From assembly GCA_023053575.1 (NCBI GenBank), contig JAKZAP010000014.1:12054938-12118937 (forward strand): a stretch of DNA of 64,000 bases. Reading direction: 5' to 3'. Numbering within the stretch: position 1 is the stretch's first letter; each line of letters starts with the position of its first letter. The translations under genes were made by a program, and so were the position numbers. The DNA is from Branchinecta lynchi (lineage: Eukaryota > Arthropoda > Branchiopoda > Anostraca > Branchinectidae). Of this stretch, positions 10,655 through 21,110 are shown piece after piece. Under the pieces are notes generated by a model, which was not told where the DNA came from, did not search any database, and was given only the letters and a program-made list of their open reading frames with translations.

Positions 10655-11618
10655 TATGGCACTTCCCATATACCGATCACTTTTCCGACGGTCGGTCGGT
10701 CAGGCTGGTGTTTGCGTGTTAGGGCATTTCCAGATGTGCTAGGACGATGAAACTTGGCAGGCATACTAGGGACCCGACCAAACTAACTTAGAAATAGTCA
10801 CTTGCTCGATCCGACCACCGATGAATGTGGGGGGGGGTCGGAGGAGGAGGGAACCAGAAATCATGTGACACGCTTAGAGTGCAGCGATCGGGATGGAACT
10901 TGGTGGGAGGAACAAGCACAAGCCCTAGGTAGATCATTGACAGAGCCGGACGGGATTCGTTTACTGTGGGGGGGAGTTGGAGGGGGGTTCCGTAACTCCG
11001 GTGATACGGAATTAAGTTACTTCCAGGTGGGCTAGAACAATGAAACTTGGTAGGCAAGTCAGAGATCTGACCACAGAAAAACCTGAAAATAGTAAACTCC
11101 ACGATCCGACCACCGTGGGGGGAGTGGAGGGAGGGGGAATCCGGAATCTTGAGGAATGTATAACATTGGAACGGGTGATCAGATCTTAACGAAACTTGGT
11201 ATTTGGAAGGACCTCGTGTCTCGGATGAAAGTCGAGCCCGGATCCGATGAATGTATGGGGGAGTCAGAGGGGGGGTGGCGGAAATCTTGTGACACGCTTT
11301 AGAGTGGAGCGATTGGGATGAAACTTAGTGGGAAGGAAAGCTCAAAAACTAGATATGACAGTGATAAAACCGGATCGGATTTAGGCACTGTGGGGGAGTT
11401 TGGAGGGGGAGGGGGAGTCCAGAATTCCGGCTATCGCGAGTTCAGGTATTTTCAGATGTGCTAGGACGATGAAACCTGGCTTGAACATTAGAGACTTGAC
11501 ATGATTGGCTTAGAAATAGTCAGATCTCCGACCCAACCATCGTGGGGGAGTGGAGCGAGGGGAAATCTGGAATCTTCAGGTATGTATAACTTCTGAAGGA
11601 GTGGTCAGATCTTAACGA
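10655..11618 (+). repeat. Family G repeat, copy 2, truncated
   Basis: It starts TATGGCACTTCCC, then GGTCGGTCGGTCAGG, then the units GCTAGGACGATGAAACTTGG and GTGGGGGGAGTTGG. It is cut at 11618 inside the phrase CAGATCTTAACGAAACTTGG by the CAGGGGCG end that follows. The continuation was not found, so a deletion accompanied or followed that insertion. Confidence 0.7.
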
Positions 11619-11745
11619 CAGGGGCGTCACTATGGGCGGGAGGGGGACCCCCCCCCCCCCAGAGGTCTTGAGAAAGTACTTTCGTCTGGCGAAGCCCGGC
11701 GAAAGCTCACTTGGTTCTCGGCGCGAAGCGCAGGCAAACATAGAA
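11619..11745 (+). mobile_element. Left end of a second CAGGGGCG hAT-like element
   Basis: CAGGGGCGTCACTATGGGCG followed by a C tract and GGTCTTGAGAAAGTACTTTC matches the left end at 5698. The preceding 8 bp are CTTAACGA. No right end with the same duplication is visible, so it is a truncated copy. Confidence 0.6.
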
Positions 11746-11829
11746 GAAACTAGACCTACGTTGCCTGGGCAACGTGAGGTGTTAAGGCAACCTTTGTCCG
11801 GCTTCGCCGACTAAATTGTTGCGAGAGCA

Positions 11830-13140
11830 ACACTTTGGTTTTGTTTCTTCGCTGTCGCTTAAATGCTGAAGTTGTCAACTTATCGAAGCTTTTAAAACGG
11901 TATGTTCTAAAAAGAATCATCACATGATCAAAAGCTATTATTCAGCGTTGTAAAGGCAACAACAAAAGAATATTGGAAGAAGGGACAATTGACTTTGCAG
12001 TCAGTTGAACTTTATCCTTTTCAATCGTAGACATCGTGACGAATGAAAACTTGGAACAATATCTTATATAGTCCGATATAGTCTAGATGGTATTATAAAG
12101 CTATCCGTAACTTTTCAGGATTAAAATACCATAGATGACCCTATTAATTATTACGAAACTAGCTCATTGTTTTACATTATCGTTTGCACCCGTTGCGTAA
12201 ACAGTTAATCCTAGGTTACAGCGATGTCCCTCTCCCGTGATATGCATCAAGTTCACAGATAGAATTAATGGGATACACCAGCTAGCAAAAGTTGCAAACC
12301 ACTCATACCTGAAGGTGATTGTAGCATAACAGCCGATTATTAGTTACAAGTCCCTTGCATGTCTTACAACTGGGAACCAAATTGTTCTTACCATCGCATA
12401 CACCGGAAACAGATAACAGGTACACCAACTAGCAAATGCTGCAATCTTCATTGCCGAAGATGATTATGAGCTAACAGTTGACTGTTGCATACATGTCCCC
12501 TACATGTCTCACATCTGGTATCGCCTATTTTTGGTTTCAGTGTGTACCTTACTACTGAAGTTGTCAACCCCTTGAAACTTTCAAACTGGTTTTGCTTTCT
12601 TCTCTGTCGGTTAATGCTGAAGTTGTCAATTTATCGCAGCTTTTAAAAAGGGATGTTCTAAAAGAAAAATAACCACATGATCAAAAGCTATTCTTCAGCG
12701 TTGTAAAAACAACAACAACATAATATCGGACTTCGCAGTCAGTTGAACTTTATCCTTTTCAATCGTAGAGATTACGGACGAAAACTTCGAACAATATCTT
12801 ATATAATCTAGCTGGTATTATAAAGCTATCCATAACTTTTCAGGATAAAAATACTATTGAAGCACTATTAATTATTATGAAACTACCTCATTGTTTTACA
12901 TTTTCGTTTGTATCTGTTACAGCGATTGACCATCGACACAAACAGAAATCGAATACAATGTGCACCCATTTTCAAAAATTTCTAGCCCCTCGTGAACCGA
13001 TTCCTACTCACAAGTCCCTCTCCCGTGATAGACATCAAGTTCACAGATAAAAAATAATGAGTACACCAGCTAGCAAAAGTTGCAAACCGCTCATCGCTGA
13101 AGATGATTGTAGCATAACAGCCGATTAGTCCCTTGCATAT
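11830..13140 (+). repeat. Direct duplication of a 0.5-kb block
   Basis: The block at about 11841-12350 (AATGCTGAAGTTGTCAACTT, AAAAGCTATTATTCAGCG, TTGAACTTTATCCTTTTCAA and so on) recurs at about 12608-13135 with scattered changes, a period of about 760 bp. Between them lie further weak copies of the last third. No coding frame or terminal motif is visible. The second copy abuts the palindrome at 13147. Confidence 0.7.
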
Positions 13141-13452
13141 CTCAGACCTATAATCAATTTTTGTAATATGCATTCGCATCGGCTGAAGTAGCTTTCACAA
13201 GAGCTTGTTTGTCATTTATTGTTTAGTAACTTTGCTTAACATCGAATGGGGTTCAACTTAATAAGACACGCTTGATACTTCTGTTTAATTAAACTCTATT
13301 TAGCGCCGGTCCGAACCGCGTACAGATACTAAGGTAAATTTCTGATGAAATATGCCTTTGCACTAGGAAATAATAGAGGGCCGGTTTCCCTTTTCGGTCG
13401 GAACAGAGCCACCTTTTAGGCTACGAACCTACCCCGGCGTCATCTAGGTAGG

Positions 13453-13671
13453 CTACTTGATAATAGCTGCGATCAAGGGAAACGGTGGGAAAATGTAAAT
13501 TTTTCTAGATGGCACTAATTTCGCGAGAAAATCTGAACCAGGAAGACCCGCTTTACTATGGGTTGGTAGATGTAGTTTGAAAGCCCCCACCCCCTTCACT
13601 AATTGTTCTGTTTCATAAAGATGGTTCTTCCTTCCCCAGTTTTCGAAGATCAGACCTTCCGTTACAGCCAA
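13453..13671 (-). CDS. 72-codon frame in left palindrome arm
   Basis: It opens MAVTEGLIFENWGRKNHLYE and ends at a stop. The mirror copy at 15933-16151 differs by only two residues (P/R and A/V), which is expected from arm homogenisation rather than proof of selection. Preceding in-frame sequence is interrupted. Not recognised; possibly a relic of a transposon protein. Confidence 0.25.
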   Translation of the reverse strand: MAVTEGLIFENWGRKNHLYETEQLVKGVGAFKLHLPTHSKAGLPGSDFLAKLVPSRKIYIFPPFPLIAAIIK

Positions 13672-14704
13672 CGTAACTGATTCATGCTCGGTCAGGGTTT
13701 CTAAACATTCTTAGACATAGTAACTGCGCTGGGTCGGTGATCGGTAACCGACCTCTGACGTACGTCCATGGTCTGTGAGTACATCATCACCTCTTCTCCC
13801 AGCCTGAGTCTATTAGTTTTTTTTTTTTTTGGGTTCAAATGTGACCCGTTTATTAGGTACAGAGGAATAATATAAAATAAACAAAGTAAAATGCACGAAT
13901 TAAGACACTAAACATTTAATAAATAAATATGTTTACACTCGAGAAGTGGGAACTGTTGAATCGCATATGTTCAAACAATAGTTGCGTTTTTGCAGATACC
14001 ATGGTCTAAAGTAATTTTTTCAGTTATCGTGGTATCTGATGCTACGGTCAAAAGGTGATTTTGCAGTTATCGTGGTATCTGACCGGTTATCGTGGTATCT
14101 GAAAAAGTCATCTCATTTTCATAAATTTTTGTCAAATTGGTGGGGAAAAATTTTGGCACTTAGTGATGTGACTGAATTTCAGTTTCTGGGATCCCAAACC
14201 GTAAGTGGAGGGATACCTATGACATCGCAAAAGTTATCCGTCTGTTCGTCGTCCGTCCATCTGTTAGCACGATAACTCTAGAAGGGGTTGAAAGATTTGG
14301 AACTGTTGAATCGCATATGTTCAAACAATAGTTGCGTTTTTGCAGATACCATGGTCTAAAGTCATTTTTTCAGTTATCGTGGTATCTGATGCTACGGTCA
14401 AAAGGTGATTTTGCAGTTATCGTGGTATCTGACCGGTTATCGTGGTACTGAAAAAGTCGTCTCATTTTCATAAATTTTTGTCAAATTGGTGGGGAAAAAG
14501 TTTGGCACTTAGTGATGTGACTGAATATCAGTTTCTGGGATCCCAAAACGTAAGTGGAGGGATACCTATGACATCGCAAAAGTTGTCCGTCTGTTCGTCG
14601 TCCGTCCGTCTGTTAGCACGATAACTCTCGAAGGGGTTGAAATATTTTGATCAAACTTGGCATGAGGACTCTTTAGGTCAAAGTACAGGTCAAGTTCGAT
14701 GATG

Positions 14705-15175
14705 GGCTATGTCGCTCTTGAGGCGAAAATTCATAAAGTGTGCTACTGATGTTAAAACTTATTTGTTTAGATCGTATTGTCCAAGTGTTTATGGGCTGCC
14801 ACTTGTTTTTAATACAACTGTTAAGTGCTTCTCTGATCTGAAAATAAGCTACAATAATTCTTTCTGGTTTCTACATGGTATTCCTACTTTCTGCAGTGCT
14901 ACGGAAATGTTTGCTGATTTCCAAGTGTCAAATCTCCTGAAAATTCAGATGAATTCCCGGAAGTCTCTCAGGAGGCGGTTGATTGCTAGTGATAACCACT
15001 TACTTGGTGCTATATGCTCGATTTGGCTACAAATCTCGATTCCCGCTGAATTTGGTGATGAGAGCGTTCGTGTCTTCCGTTTTGTTCGTTTGTTTGTTTT
15101 TCTTGTTTTTTTTTGTTTTTTTGTGATATGCCGTAAAGGTGGATTATGAAGTTAAATAAATAAATAAATAAATTC
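14705..15175 (+). pseudogene. LINE fragment: C-terminal end of reverse transcriptase ORF
   Basis: A 146-codon frame (14709-15149) contains KTYLFRSYCPSVYGLPLVF, YNNSFWFLHGIPTFCSATEMF and IWLQISIPAEF. These align in order with KSFLFRAYCTPIYCLALVT, YNNAFRWLHRLPRNCSASGMF and LRLSLPVWLEW in the C-terminal part of the reverse transcriptase ORF at 27969-26983. It ends with an (AAAT)n tail (15152-15173). It is therefore a strongly 5'-truncated LINE copy inserted at the centre of the palindrome, in the phrase GATGATGGGCTATG. Confidence 0.8.
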
Positions 15176-15225
15176 GACTATTTCATTAGATTTAAAAAAA
15201 TATTTTTTGTTCCACTTAATTTCAA

Positions 15226-15249
15226 CCCCCCCCCCCCCCCCCCCCCCCC
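15226..15249 (+). repeat. Run of 24 C
   Basis: This is the longest homopolymer in the window, located where family A elements normally have a CCCCCTCCCCCACCCC tract. It is a likely replication-slippage expansion and a possible G-quadruplex on the other strand. Confidence 0.95.
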
Positions 15250-15932
15250 TAAATATAGAGCTACATAGCCCATCATCGAACTTGACCTGTACTTTGACCT
15301 AAAGAGTCCTCATGCCAAGTTTGATCAAAATATTTCAACCCCTTCGAGAGTTATCGTGCTAACAGACGGACGGACGACGAACAGACGGATAACTTTTGCG
15401 ATGTCATAGGTATCCCTCCACTTACGTTTTGGGATCCCAGAAACTGATATTCAGTCACATAACTAAGTGCCAAACTTTTTCCCCACCAATAAGACAAGAA
15501 TTTATGAAAATGAGATGACTTTTTCAGATACCACGATAACTGCAAAATCACCTTTTGACCGTGGTATCAGATACCACGATAACTGAAAAAATGACTTTAG
15601 ACCATGGTATCTGCAAAAAGGCAAATATTGTTTGAACATAGGCGATTCAACAGTCCCCACTTCTCGAGTGTAAACATATTTATTTATTAAATGTTTAGTG
15701 TCTTAATTCGTGCATTTTACTTTGTTTATTTTATATTATTCCTCTGTACCTAATAAACGGGTCACATTTGAAAAAAAACTAAAAACTAAATAGGCCCAGG
15801 CTGGGACAAGAGGCTGATGATGTACTCACAGACCATGGATTTACGTCAGAGGTCGGTTACCAATCACCGACCCAGCGCAGTTACTATGTCTAAGAATGTT
15901 TAGAAACCCTGACCGAGCATGAATCAGTTACA

Positions 15933-16151
15933 TTGGCTGTAACGGAAGGTCTGATCTTCGAAAACTGGGGAAGGAAGAACCATCTTTATGAAACAGAACA
16001 ATTAGTGAAGGGGGTGGGGGCTTTCAAACTACATCTACCAACCCATAGTAAAGCGGGTCTTCGTGGTTCAGATTTTCTCGCGAAATTAGTGCCATCTAGA
16101 AAAATTTACATTTTCCCACCGTTTCCCTTGATCGCAGTTATTATCAAGTAA
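15933..16151 (+). CDS. 72-codon frame in right palindrome arm
   Basis: This is the mirror copy of the frame at 13453-13671 on the opposite strand, same length and start. It is mid-arm, with no promoter or partner. Same caveats apply. Confidence 0.25.
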   Translation: MAVTEGLIFENWGRKNHLYETEQLVKGVGAFKLHLPTHSKAGLRGSDFLAKLVPSRKIYIFPPFPLIAVIIK

Positions 16152-16488
16152 CCTACCTAGATGACGCCGGGGTAGGTTCGTAGCCTAAAAGGTGGCTCTG
16201 TTCCGACGGAAAAAGGGAAACCGGCCCTCTATTATTTCCTAGTGCAAAGGCATATATCGTCAGAAATTTACCTTAGTATCTGTACGCGGTTCGGACCGGC
16301 GCTAAATAGAGTTTAATTAAACAGAAGTATCAAGCGTGTCTTATTAAGTTGAACCCCATTCGATGTTAGGCAAAGTTACTAAACAATAAATGACAAACAA
16401 GCTCTTGTGAAAGCTAGTTCAGCCGATGCGAATGCATATTACAAAAATTGATTATAGGTTAGTTTCCTTTCCCGACGTTGACCCAGAG

Positions 16489-16548
16489 GATTGACAGCCT
16501 GACGAGGACCCTTGCCAAGAAGGGCCGAAATATCGCTGATGAAGAATC
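16489..16548 (+). ncRNA. Hammerhead ribozyme motif (Penelope-like)
   Basis: Read in order: GATTGACAGC (stem I), CTGACGA (first catalytic box), a GGACCCTT...AAGGGCC stem II, GAAA (second box), ATATC with the predicted cut after C16534, then GCTG...AATC closing stem I (GCTG pairs with CAGC, AATC with GATT). Stem III is only the self-complementary ATAT, as in the minimal type I hammerheads known from Penelope-like elements, which are thought to work as dimers. All core residues are present. Activity is inferred. Confidence 0.8.
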
Positions 16549-16660
16549 GTAGCTGACGTATCCGTTGTAAACATTGTTTGAATAAACGTTTCAAAGTCAG
16601 CTTGGGCTCAAAGAATATTTTTCCCCACAAGTGTACGACTTTGTTCGTACCTACTACTCG
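16549..16660 (+). mobile_element. Penelope-like repeat downstream of the ribozyme
   Basis: GCTGACGTATCCGTTG, AACATTGTTTGAATAA and AGTCAGCTTGGGCTCAAAG also follow the ribozyme or the GIY-YIG fragment elsewhere (52963-53150 reverse, 59100-59130 reverse). It corresponds to the pseudo-LTR of a Penelope-like retroelement. No reverse transcriptase is attached. Confidence 0.6.
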
Positions 16661-16844
16661 AACCAGCAAACTAGCATGGCCAACTTACGACTTGAAAGAC
16701 TAACGACTAACAAAGATGGAAACCCACAAATACAAGATAAACAAACAAGCGATACGGAATTGCAAAATTTGGAATATAAGTCCGGGTTTGAACACCAGCC
16801 AAGTTAATAGAAAGCAAAAGTAAACCAGAATAAGAAATTAAAGC

Positions 16845-17175
16845 TGATAATAAGTATGTAAGTAAGTAAGTAATTTGTTTAGGACCCGCCATCTTGAAAA
16901 GGCGGAATAAATGAAGAAAATAAACAAAACACATAAACACACAGGAAAAGACACTGACACTTCGGTCAGGAACCAGTGGACGACGTCGTGCGCTGGTTGG
17001 GCCCTGTTGTCCATGATTTTTGAAAGCGATGAGGAAACATCCAAAAGGGTAACACTTGCATCTTGAATTTTGAATTTCTCCGTCAATCTATGGTTATGAC
17101 ATAATTTCGACAAGTGGAGCAGGTGCTTCACATATTTAAAATAACATCATCTCATCTTTTTAATCTCCTTCTTTC
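16845..17175 (-). mobile_element. Retroposon with conserved reading frame and (TTAC)n tail
   Basis: The minus-strand frame 17131-16838 contains MKHLLHLSKLCHNHRLTEKF, then KIQDASVTLLDVSSSLSKIM and AQPAHDVVHWFLTE. The sequence ends with a TTACTTACTTAC tail (16860-16878 as seen on plus). A second copy lies at 29640-30062 with the same tail. The tail and truncated copies point to a LINE-mobilised sequence, either the 3' end of a LINE or a processed copy of a host exon. I do not recognise the protein. Confidence 0.5.
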
Positions 17176-17544
17176 GCAGAATATCAGTGACTGCCAGAAT
17201 GAACTAGTATAGAAGGAGCACAGAAGGTGCTGTATAAATTTCCCAAGGCTTTACGAAGTTTTAATAAAACTCCGTTCTGAAGGAGTTCTCGGTTTGGCCT
17301 AGTTACCTGTTTCTTTCTTGCCTAGTAAACACAAAAATATAGTCCTTATCTTGCTTGTCTAAAATAATGTTAGAACACTGAACAGGCAACATCTTATCAG
17401 AGGTTCAAAAGTGACTAAGCTGTGACCTACTTCAATACGTCAAAAGGGAGGCAACAAAGGTAAAATAAAAAACAAGATAATTAGATAGTAAACACCTGAC
17501 GGGACTCCCACTGAAATGGTTTGATTTGGGTCGAATTAAAACAA
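17176..17544. other. Unassigned; contains a 95-bp dispersed repeat
   Basis: GTTTGGCCTAGTTACCTG and AACACAAAAATATAGTCCTT (17282-17365) recur at 18880-18970 in the same orientation. Nothing else is recognised. Confidence 0.5.
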
Positions 17545-17945
17545 GACCAAAGGTTTCAATGGGACTGCAAAAAATGTAATATTTGACCCAGACAATCGGG
17601 TCTTGTAGATATCCGGCCTTCGCCCGACCCCTTGAACATTATTACTAATAAGATTTAGGAACAGATTAAGGCCTAATCTGTTAATCTGGCTAATCGTAAG
17701 AGCTAATCAGCTAATCTGGCTAATCACATGAGAAAACCAAGTTTACATATGGATTCAGCATGTTGTCGACCCCTATACGTCATATCTACTTCGACGAAAC
17801 TGATCAAAACTTCCTGCCTTACTTCTGCAAAATTTTCAGTTTCGGCCGGATTCCGGGCTAACTGCTTGTCCGGCAAGAACATAAAGCCCAAAACTGAATT
17901 CATCATATCTACTTACCTCTACATATCGATATTTGATCCGACGTT
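17545..17945 (+). repeat. Family A repeat, distal-end copy
   Basis: It starts AAGACCAAAGGTTTCAATGGG and continues with GACCCAGACAATCGGGTCTTG, GATTAAGGCCTAATC and CGGCCGGATTCCGGGC. This is the end of family A opposite the GGATCCCAAAACG palindrome. It is truncated after about 400 bp. Confidence 0.65.
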
Positions 17946-18053
17946 TCTCGATTCAGGACCCTCTACTGACAAAGGAAAATCTGTCATTGAAATTATCTCC
18001 TCCGATTGGCCGTTAACCAGTTCACCACCCCATTAGCTTCGTTCTTATTTGTG

Positions 18054-18611
18054 ATTACGAAAGAAATAGAAAACCGTGATTTTCGGGGTTTTTTCTTGAT
18101 CAGCTAATTATCCCTCTAGGATGATGTGCGAGGGATAAAGATAAATTCGGATATTTCGGTTGCACTTCCGGCAAACCGTCCTCAGCGAAAAACAACACAA
18201 AAACTAAATCATAAAATCCACCACAATCACAACAGGAGAACGATGCGGAACCAACAAACAACAAGACGAGATGTAACTAAAAACCAGAAGAAAACGGTGC
18301 GGATGCAGATAAAAATAAAATAACGAAAGATAAAATGTGCGTGTTAAAAGTGTATATGTACAAATCTGTGACTATTTACAATTCTGAGCTCTGTGTATAT
18401 TTACAATTTACCATCCGTCTGGGAAAGCGCAGAAGCTTTCACCCAGAAAACGGCCCACTCGAAAAATCCATTATACGTTTGAAGACTTTGGATAAAATCT
18501 TCCACAAAACTTTATTATTTATATTTATCCCTCGCACATCATCCTAGAGGGATAATTAGCTGATCAAGAAAAAAAAAACCGAAAATCACGGTTTTCTATT
18601 TCTTTCGTAAT
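18054..18611. mobile_element. MITE C, complete, about 95-bp inverted ends
   Basis: ATTACGAAAGAAATAGAAAA at the left mirrors the right end, CTATTTCTTTCGTAAT, and the pairing continues inward for about 90 bp. It includes GCTGATCAAG and a nested small hairpin TATCCCTC...GAGGGATA. Partial copies are at 3660-3890 and 47335-47505. No clear target duplication was identified, so its superfamily is open. Confidence 0.75.
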
Positions 18612-19277
18612 GAATGGTCAGCTTGGCTTCAAACCTTATATTTATTTGTGATTAAATATTTCTGCAATTGTGTGTATTTTTTGTCCAGTGTTTTCTTATG
18701 TTTCTTTTTACTGTTGTACGCACACGCGTAATAAATCCATTCATTCGTTATATCGAAACTCTAATCGACTTATGAATGGACTTTTACCTTTACCAGATTT
18801 TCGGTTTCGGCTTATGCTTTGTTCAAATCGGTACTCTCGTCAGGCTGATAATAAAACTGATTAAAGCTGATAATCTCCTTTCTCAAGGAGTTCTTGGTTT
18901 GGCCTAGTTACCTGTTCTTTCTTGCCTAGCGAACACAAAAATATAGTCCTTATCTCGCTTGTCCTAAACTAAACACTCATTCCACAAAGCTTTCCCTGAC
19001 TCGGCCTCGTAAAGCTGTGTTCAGCCTTGACTAGCGTATTTGATTTAAGTCGTGAGTGTTCCGACATAGCTTACTTGAAAATCTCATGCAGGATCTCTAA
19101 CATCCAGGCCCGTATCCAGGAATTTATTTCGGGGAGGGGGGCCTTTCGGGGGGGGGGGGAAAGGGGGAAGTTGGGGGATTTCACTCCTTTATAGTTCCCT
19201 AGATTATTAGATTATAGGTCGATTCATATCCAAAACCAACCATGGACGTGAAACCAAAGCTAAATTAGTCCGGTAAG
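18612..19277. other. No gene; second copy of the 95-bp repeat
   Basis: The repeat shared with 17282-17365 lies at 18880-18970. A G tract sits at about 19149-19160 next to CCCGTATCCAGG. Otherwise nothing recognised. Confidence 0.4.
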
Positions 19278-19513
19278 CAGAGGCGTTACTAGACAAAAGG
19301 TTGGGGGGTGAAAAAACTACTGTTTTTAAGAAAAAGCCGACTATTTTTTACGAAATCGACTGTTTTGAAGGAAAATAATCTGTTTCCAAGAAAAAAACTG
19401 ATTCTTACGAAAAATCGCCGAGCTTGTCGCCGATTCGGCTATTTTTTACCAACTGTCCGACAACAATGGGGGGGGCGTCCCCCCCCCTCTCACCCCCACA
19501 TGTGACGCCTCTG
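19278..19513. mobile_element. hAT-like MITE h2, 236 bp
   Basis: The ends CAGAGGCGT and ACGCCTCTG are inverted. Flanks CCGGTAAG (19270-19277) and CTGGTAAG (19514-19521) match at seven of eight positions, an aged 8-bp duplication. It contains G and C tracts just inside both ends and a series of AAAAATCGACTGTTTT-like words. Sister copy at 33759-33996. Confidence 0.8.
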
Positions 19514-19521
19514 CTGGTAAG

Positions 19522-20088
19522 AAAGCTTTTGAATATTCTTGTGAGTCAGAGCCTTGCAGAAGGAAGTCAAAGATGATCTGGAGGCTCAGATTTCGAGAAA
19601 TTCTATATTACATGTGATATTTATAGTTTTTTTTTTTAAATACGTCGGAGCAAGGTTCCAGAACTCCAACTTGACTCCGAGATTTTCTTATATTTTTTTA
19701 TCTTCATCATCAGTTCAAGCGGCAATCAAATAGTACATTTCCCCGAGACGATACAACTGCTCAGAGTTATTTTAAAATCCATTGGATTTCTCGTTCCTAA
19801 CAGTTAACAGTAATTCGCCAGTTATAACCGATCATCAGTGATAGCATAGCTAGGTCGTCTACCGCTCAAATTTTAAAATAAATTTAAGTTTGAAGTTTAT
19901 GTGGCTCTCGTTGACCTACCCCAAGATATTTGAAATTGTCTTATTATTTTATTTGTCTAAACAAAAGCCCGTTCGAGCCGCCATGCAGTTATTTGCATAA
20001 ACAACCTGAATGGACCTTTTACCCGAACATTATTTTACCTGGAGTTCTAAATTTAGGTACAGCTGCTGAAATTAGCATCATAGGAGAA
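19522..20088. other. No recognised feature
   Basis: AT-rich, no open frame of interest, no terminal motif. Confidence 0.3.
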
Positions 20089-20448
20089 TTCTCGCCGTTC
20101 CCCGAGGACGCAAGAATAAAGTGAGTCACTCCATGCGGACTCGGCGTACGGAAAAAAACGAGAACACGGCAAATGCTTCAAGAATGGATTTTGTTCGAAC
20201 AAAACATATGCTGTTGACGAAATTAGTGATCAAATTGTTTATTCTGATTATTTTAATTACTTTCACCTTGCACCAACACCAGCAAAAATTGATTCCTCTC
20301 CGAATATCAAAGGGAGTCCTTTTTGATGATGGTGGTGATAATCGGAGGATTGCCCGTCCGTGGGGACTCGCAAGAATACGGTAATGAGTCCTTGGGACAA
20401 AAAAAAACGCAGGAACCCCTCAAAGGAGTCGCCGGGGAACGGCGAGAA
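20089..20448. mobile_element. MITE E with TTCTCGCCGTTCCCCG ends
   Basis: TTCTCGCCGTTCCCCGAGGA at the left is mirrored by GGGGAACGGCGAGAA at the right. Inside are GACTCC-rich words and TGATGATGGTGGTGATAAT. A second, reverse-oriented copy lies at about 33097-33497 with the same inner phrases. No target duplication could be fixed, because the left edge itself is a GAGAATTCTC palindrome. Confidence 0.7.
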
Positions 20449-20570
20449 TACACCTCATGTGGTTTGGCACACTTTCATTGGAAGACAACGGTCTTCTGAA
20501 CTGTGAACATTTTTAAAAGGACAAATTTACTGTCACAGTAGTTTTCTATTGTTTTACTCAGATTGATGTA

Positions 20571-20827
20571 GTGATAGAAATTTGCATACAACACTGTCTT
20601 ACTTTTAAAAAAAGGATAATAATCAAGATTCGACTTTTCTTAATTAATTTACTGCGATGTTTTCTTATTTTCCCAGTTTGCTTCAGTTTTTGTGCTCTCG
20701 CTTTGGCCACATTATTCTTTTCAGATTCGTACAATTTCATAAGAGAAGTAATTGAAAGTGTTGTTGGGCAGACTATTTCTTCGGACGAGAAAGACGATTT
20801 TCCTCAGAGTTTTTGGGATCCCAAAAC
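20571..20827 (+). CDS. Candidate exon ending in a family A splice-donor-like site
   Basis: The frame passes a strong polypyrimidine/acceptor (attcttttcag, ends 20724). It then reads SYNFIREVIESVVGQTISSD and EKDDFPQSF, then WDPKT at the family A palindrome, whose CG/GTAAGT could act as a donor at 20828. The upstream part of the frame is hydrophobic intron-like sequence. Function unknown; could be a transposon exon or chance. Confidence 0.2.
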
Positions 20828-21110
20828 GTAAGTGGAGGGATACCTATGACATCGCAAAAATGTCCGTCTGTCCGTCTGCCTGTGAGCACAATAACCCTCG
20901 AAGGGAATGAGACATGTTCATAAAACTTGGTGTGAGGATTCTTTGGGTCAAGGGTAAGGCCAAGTTCGTAGATGGGCTCTGTAGCTCTATATTTAGGGGT
21001 GGGGGAGGGGGTTTCAAATTAAGGGGCAAGTTGATTTAAGGGTGAGGAGACATGCTGAATCAGAATATGAAAGTTATTTTCTTGCCGGATAAGTAGTTCA
21101 CCCGGAATCC
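20808..21110 (+). repeat. Family A repeat, proximal-end copy
   Basis: It starts with the palindrome TTTTTGGGATCCCAAAA, then CGTAAGTGGAGGGATACCTA, CATCGCAAAA, a CCGTCTGTCCGTCTG microsatellite, GAGCACAATAACCCTCGAAG, and GGGCTCTGTAGCTCTATATT followed by a G-rich tract. Truncated after about 300 bp. Confidence 0.75.

Larger units (their letters stand above)
13147..16458. mobile_element. 3.3-kb palindromic (foldback) element
   Basis: The left arm (13147-14711) and right arm (15262-16458) are near-identical inverted copies: CCTATAATCAATTTTTG at the left edge pairs with CAAAAATTGATTATAGG at the right edge. Each arm holds, from outside in, a 72-codon frame, a module P block, and a family A start (GGATCCCAAAACGTAAGTGG). 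The left arm carries an extra 350-bp direct duplication (13949-14298, 14299-14648). A LINE fragment sits in the middle. No flanking target duplication was identified. Confidence 0.8.

Noticed and set aside
17724..18036. 102-codon plus frame and 60-codon minus frame
   Set aside because: Both lie within family A repeat sequence and change with each copy.
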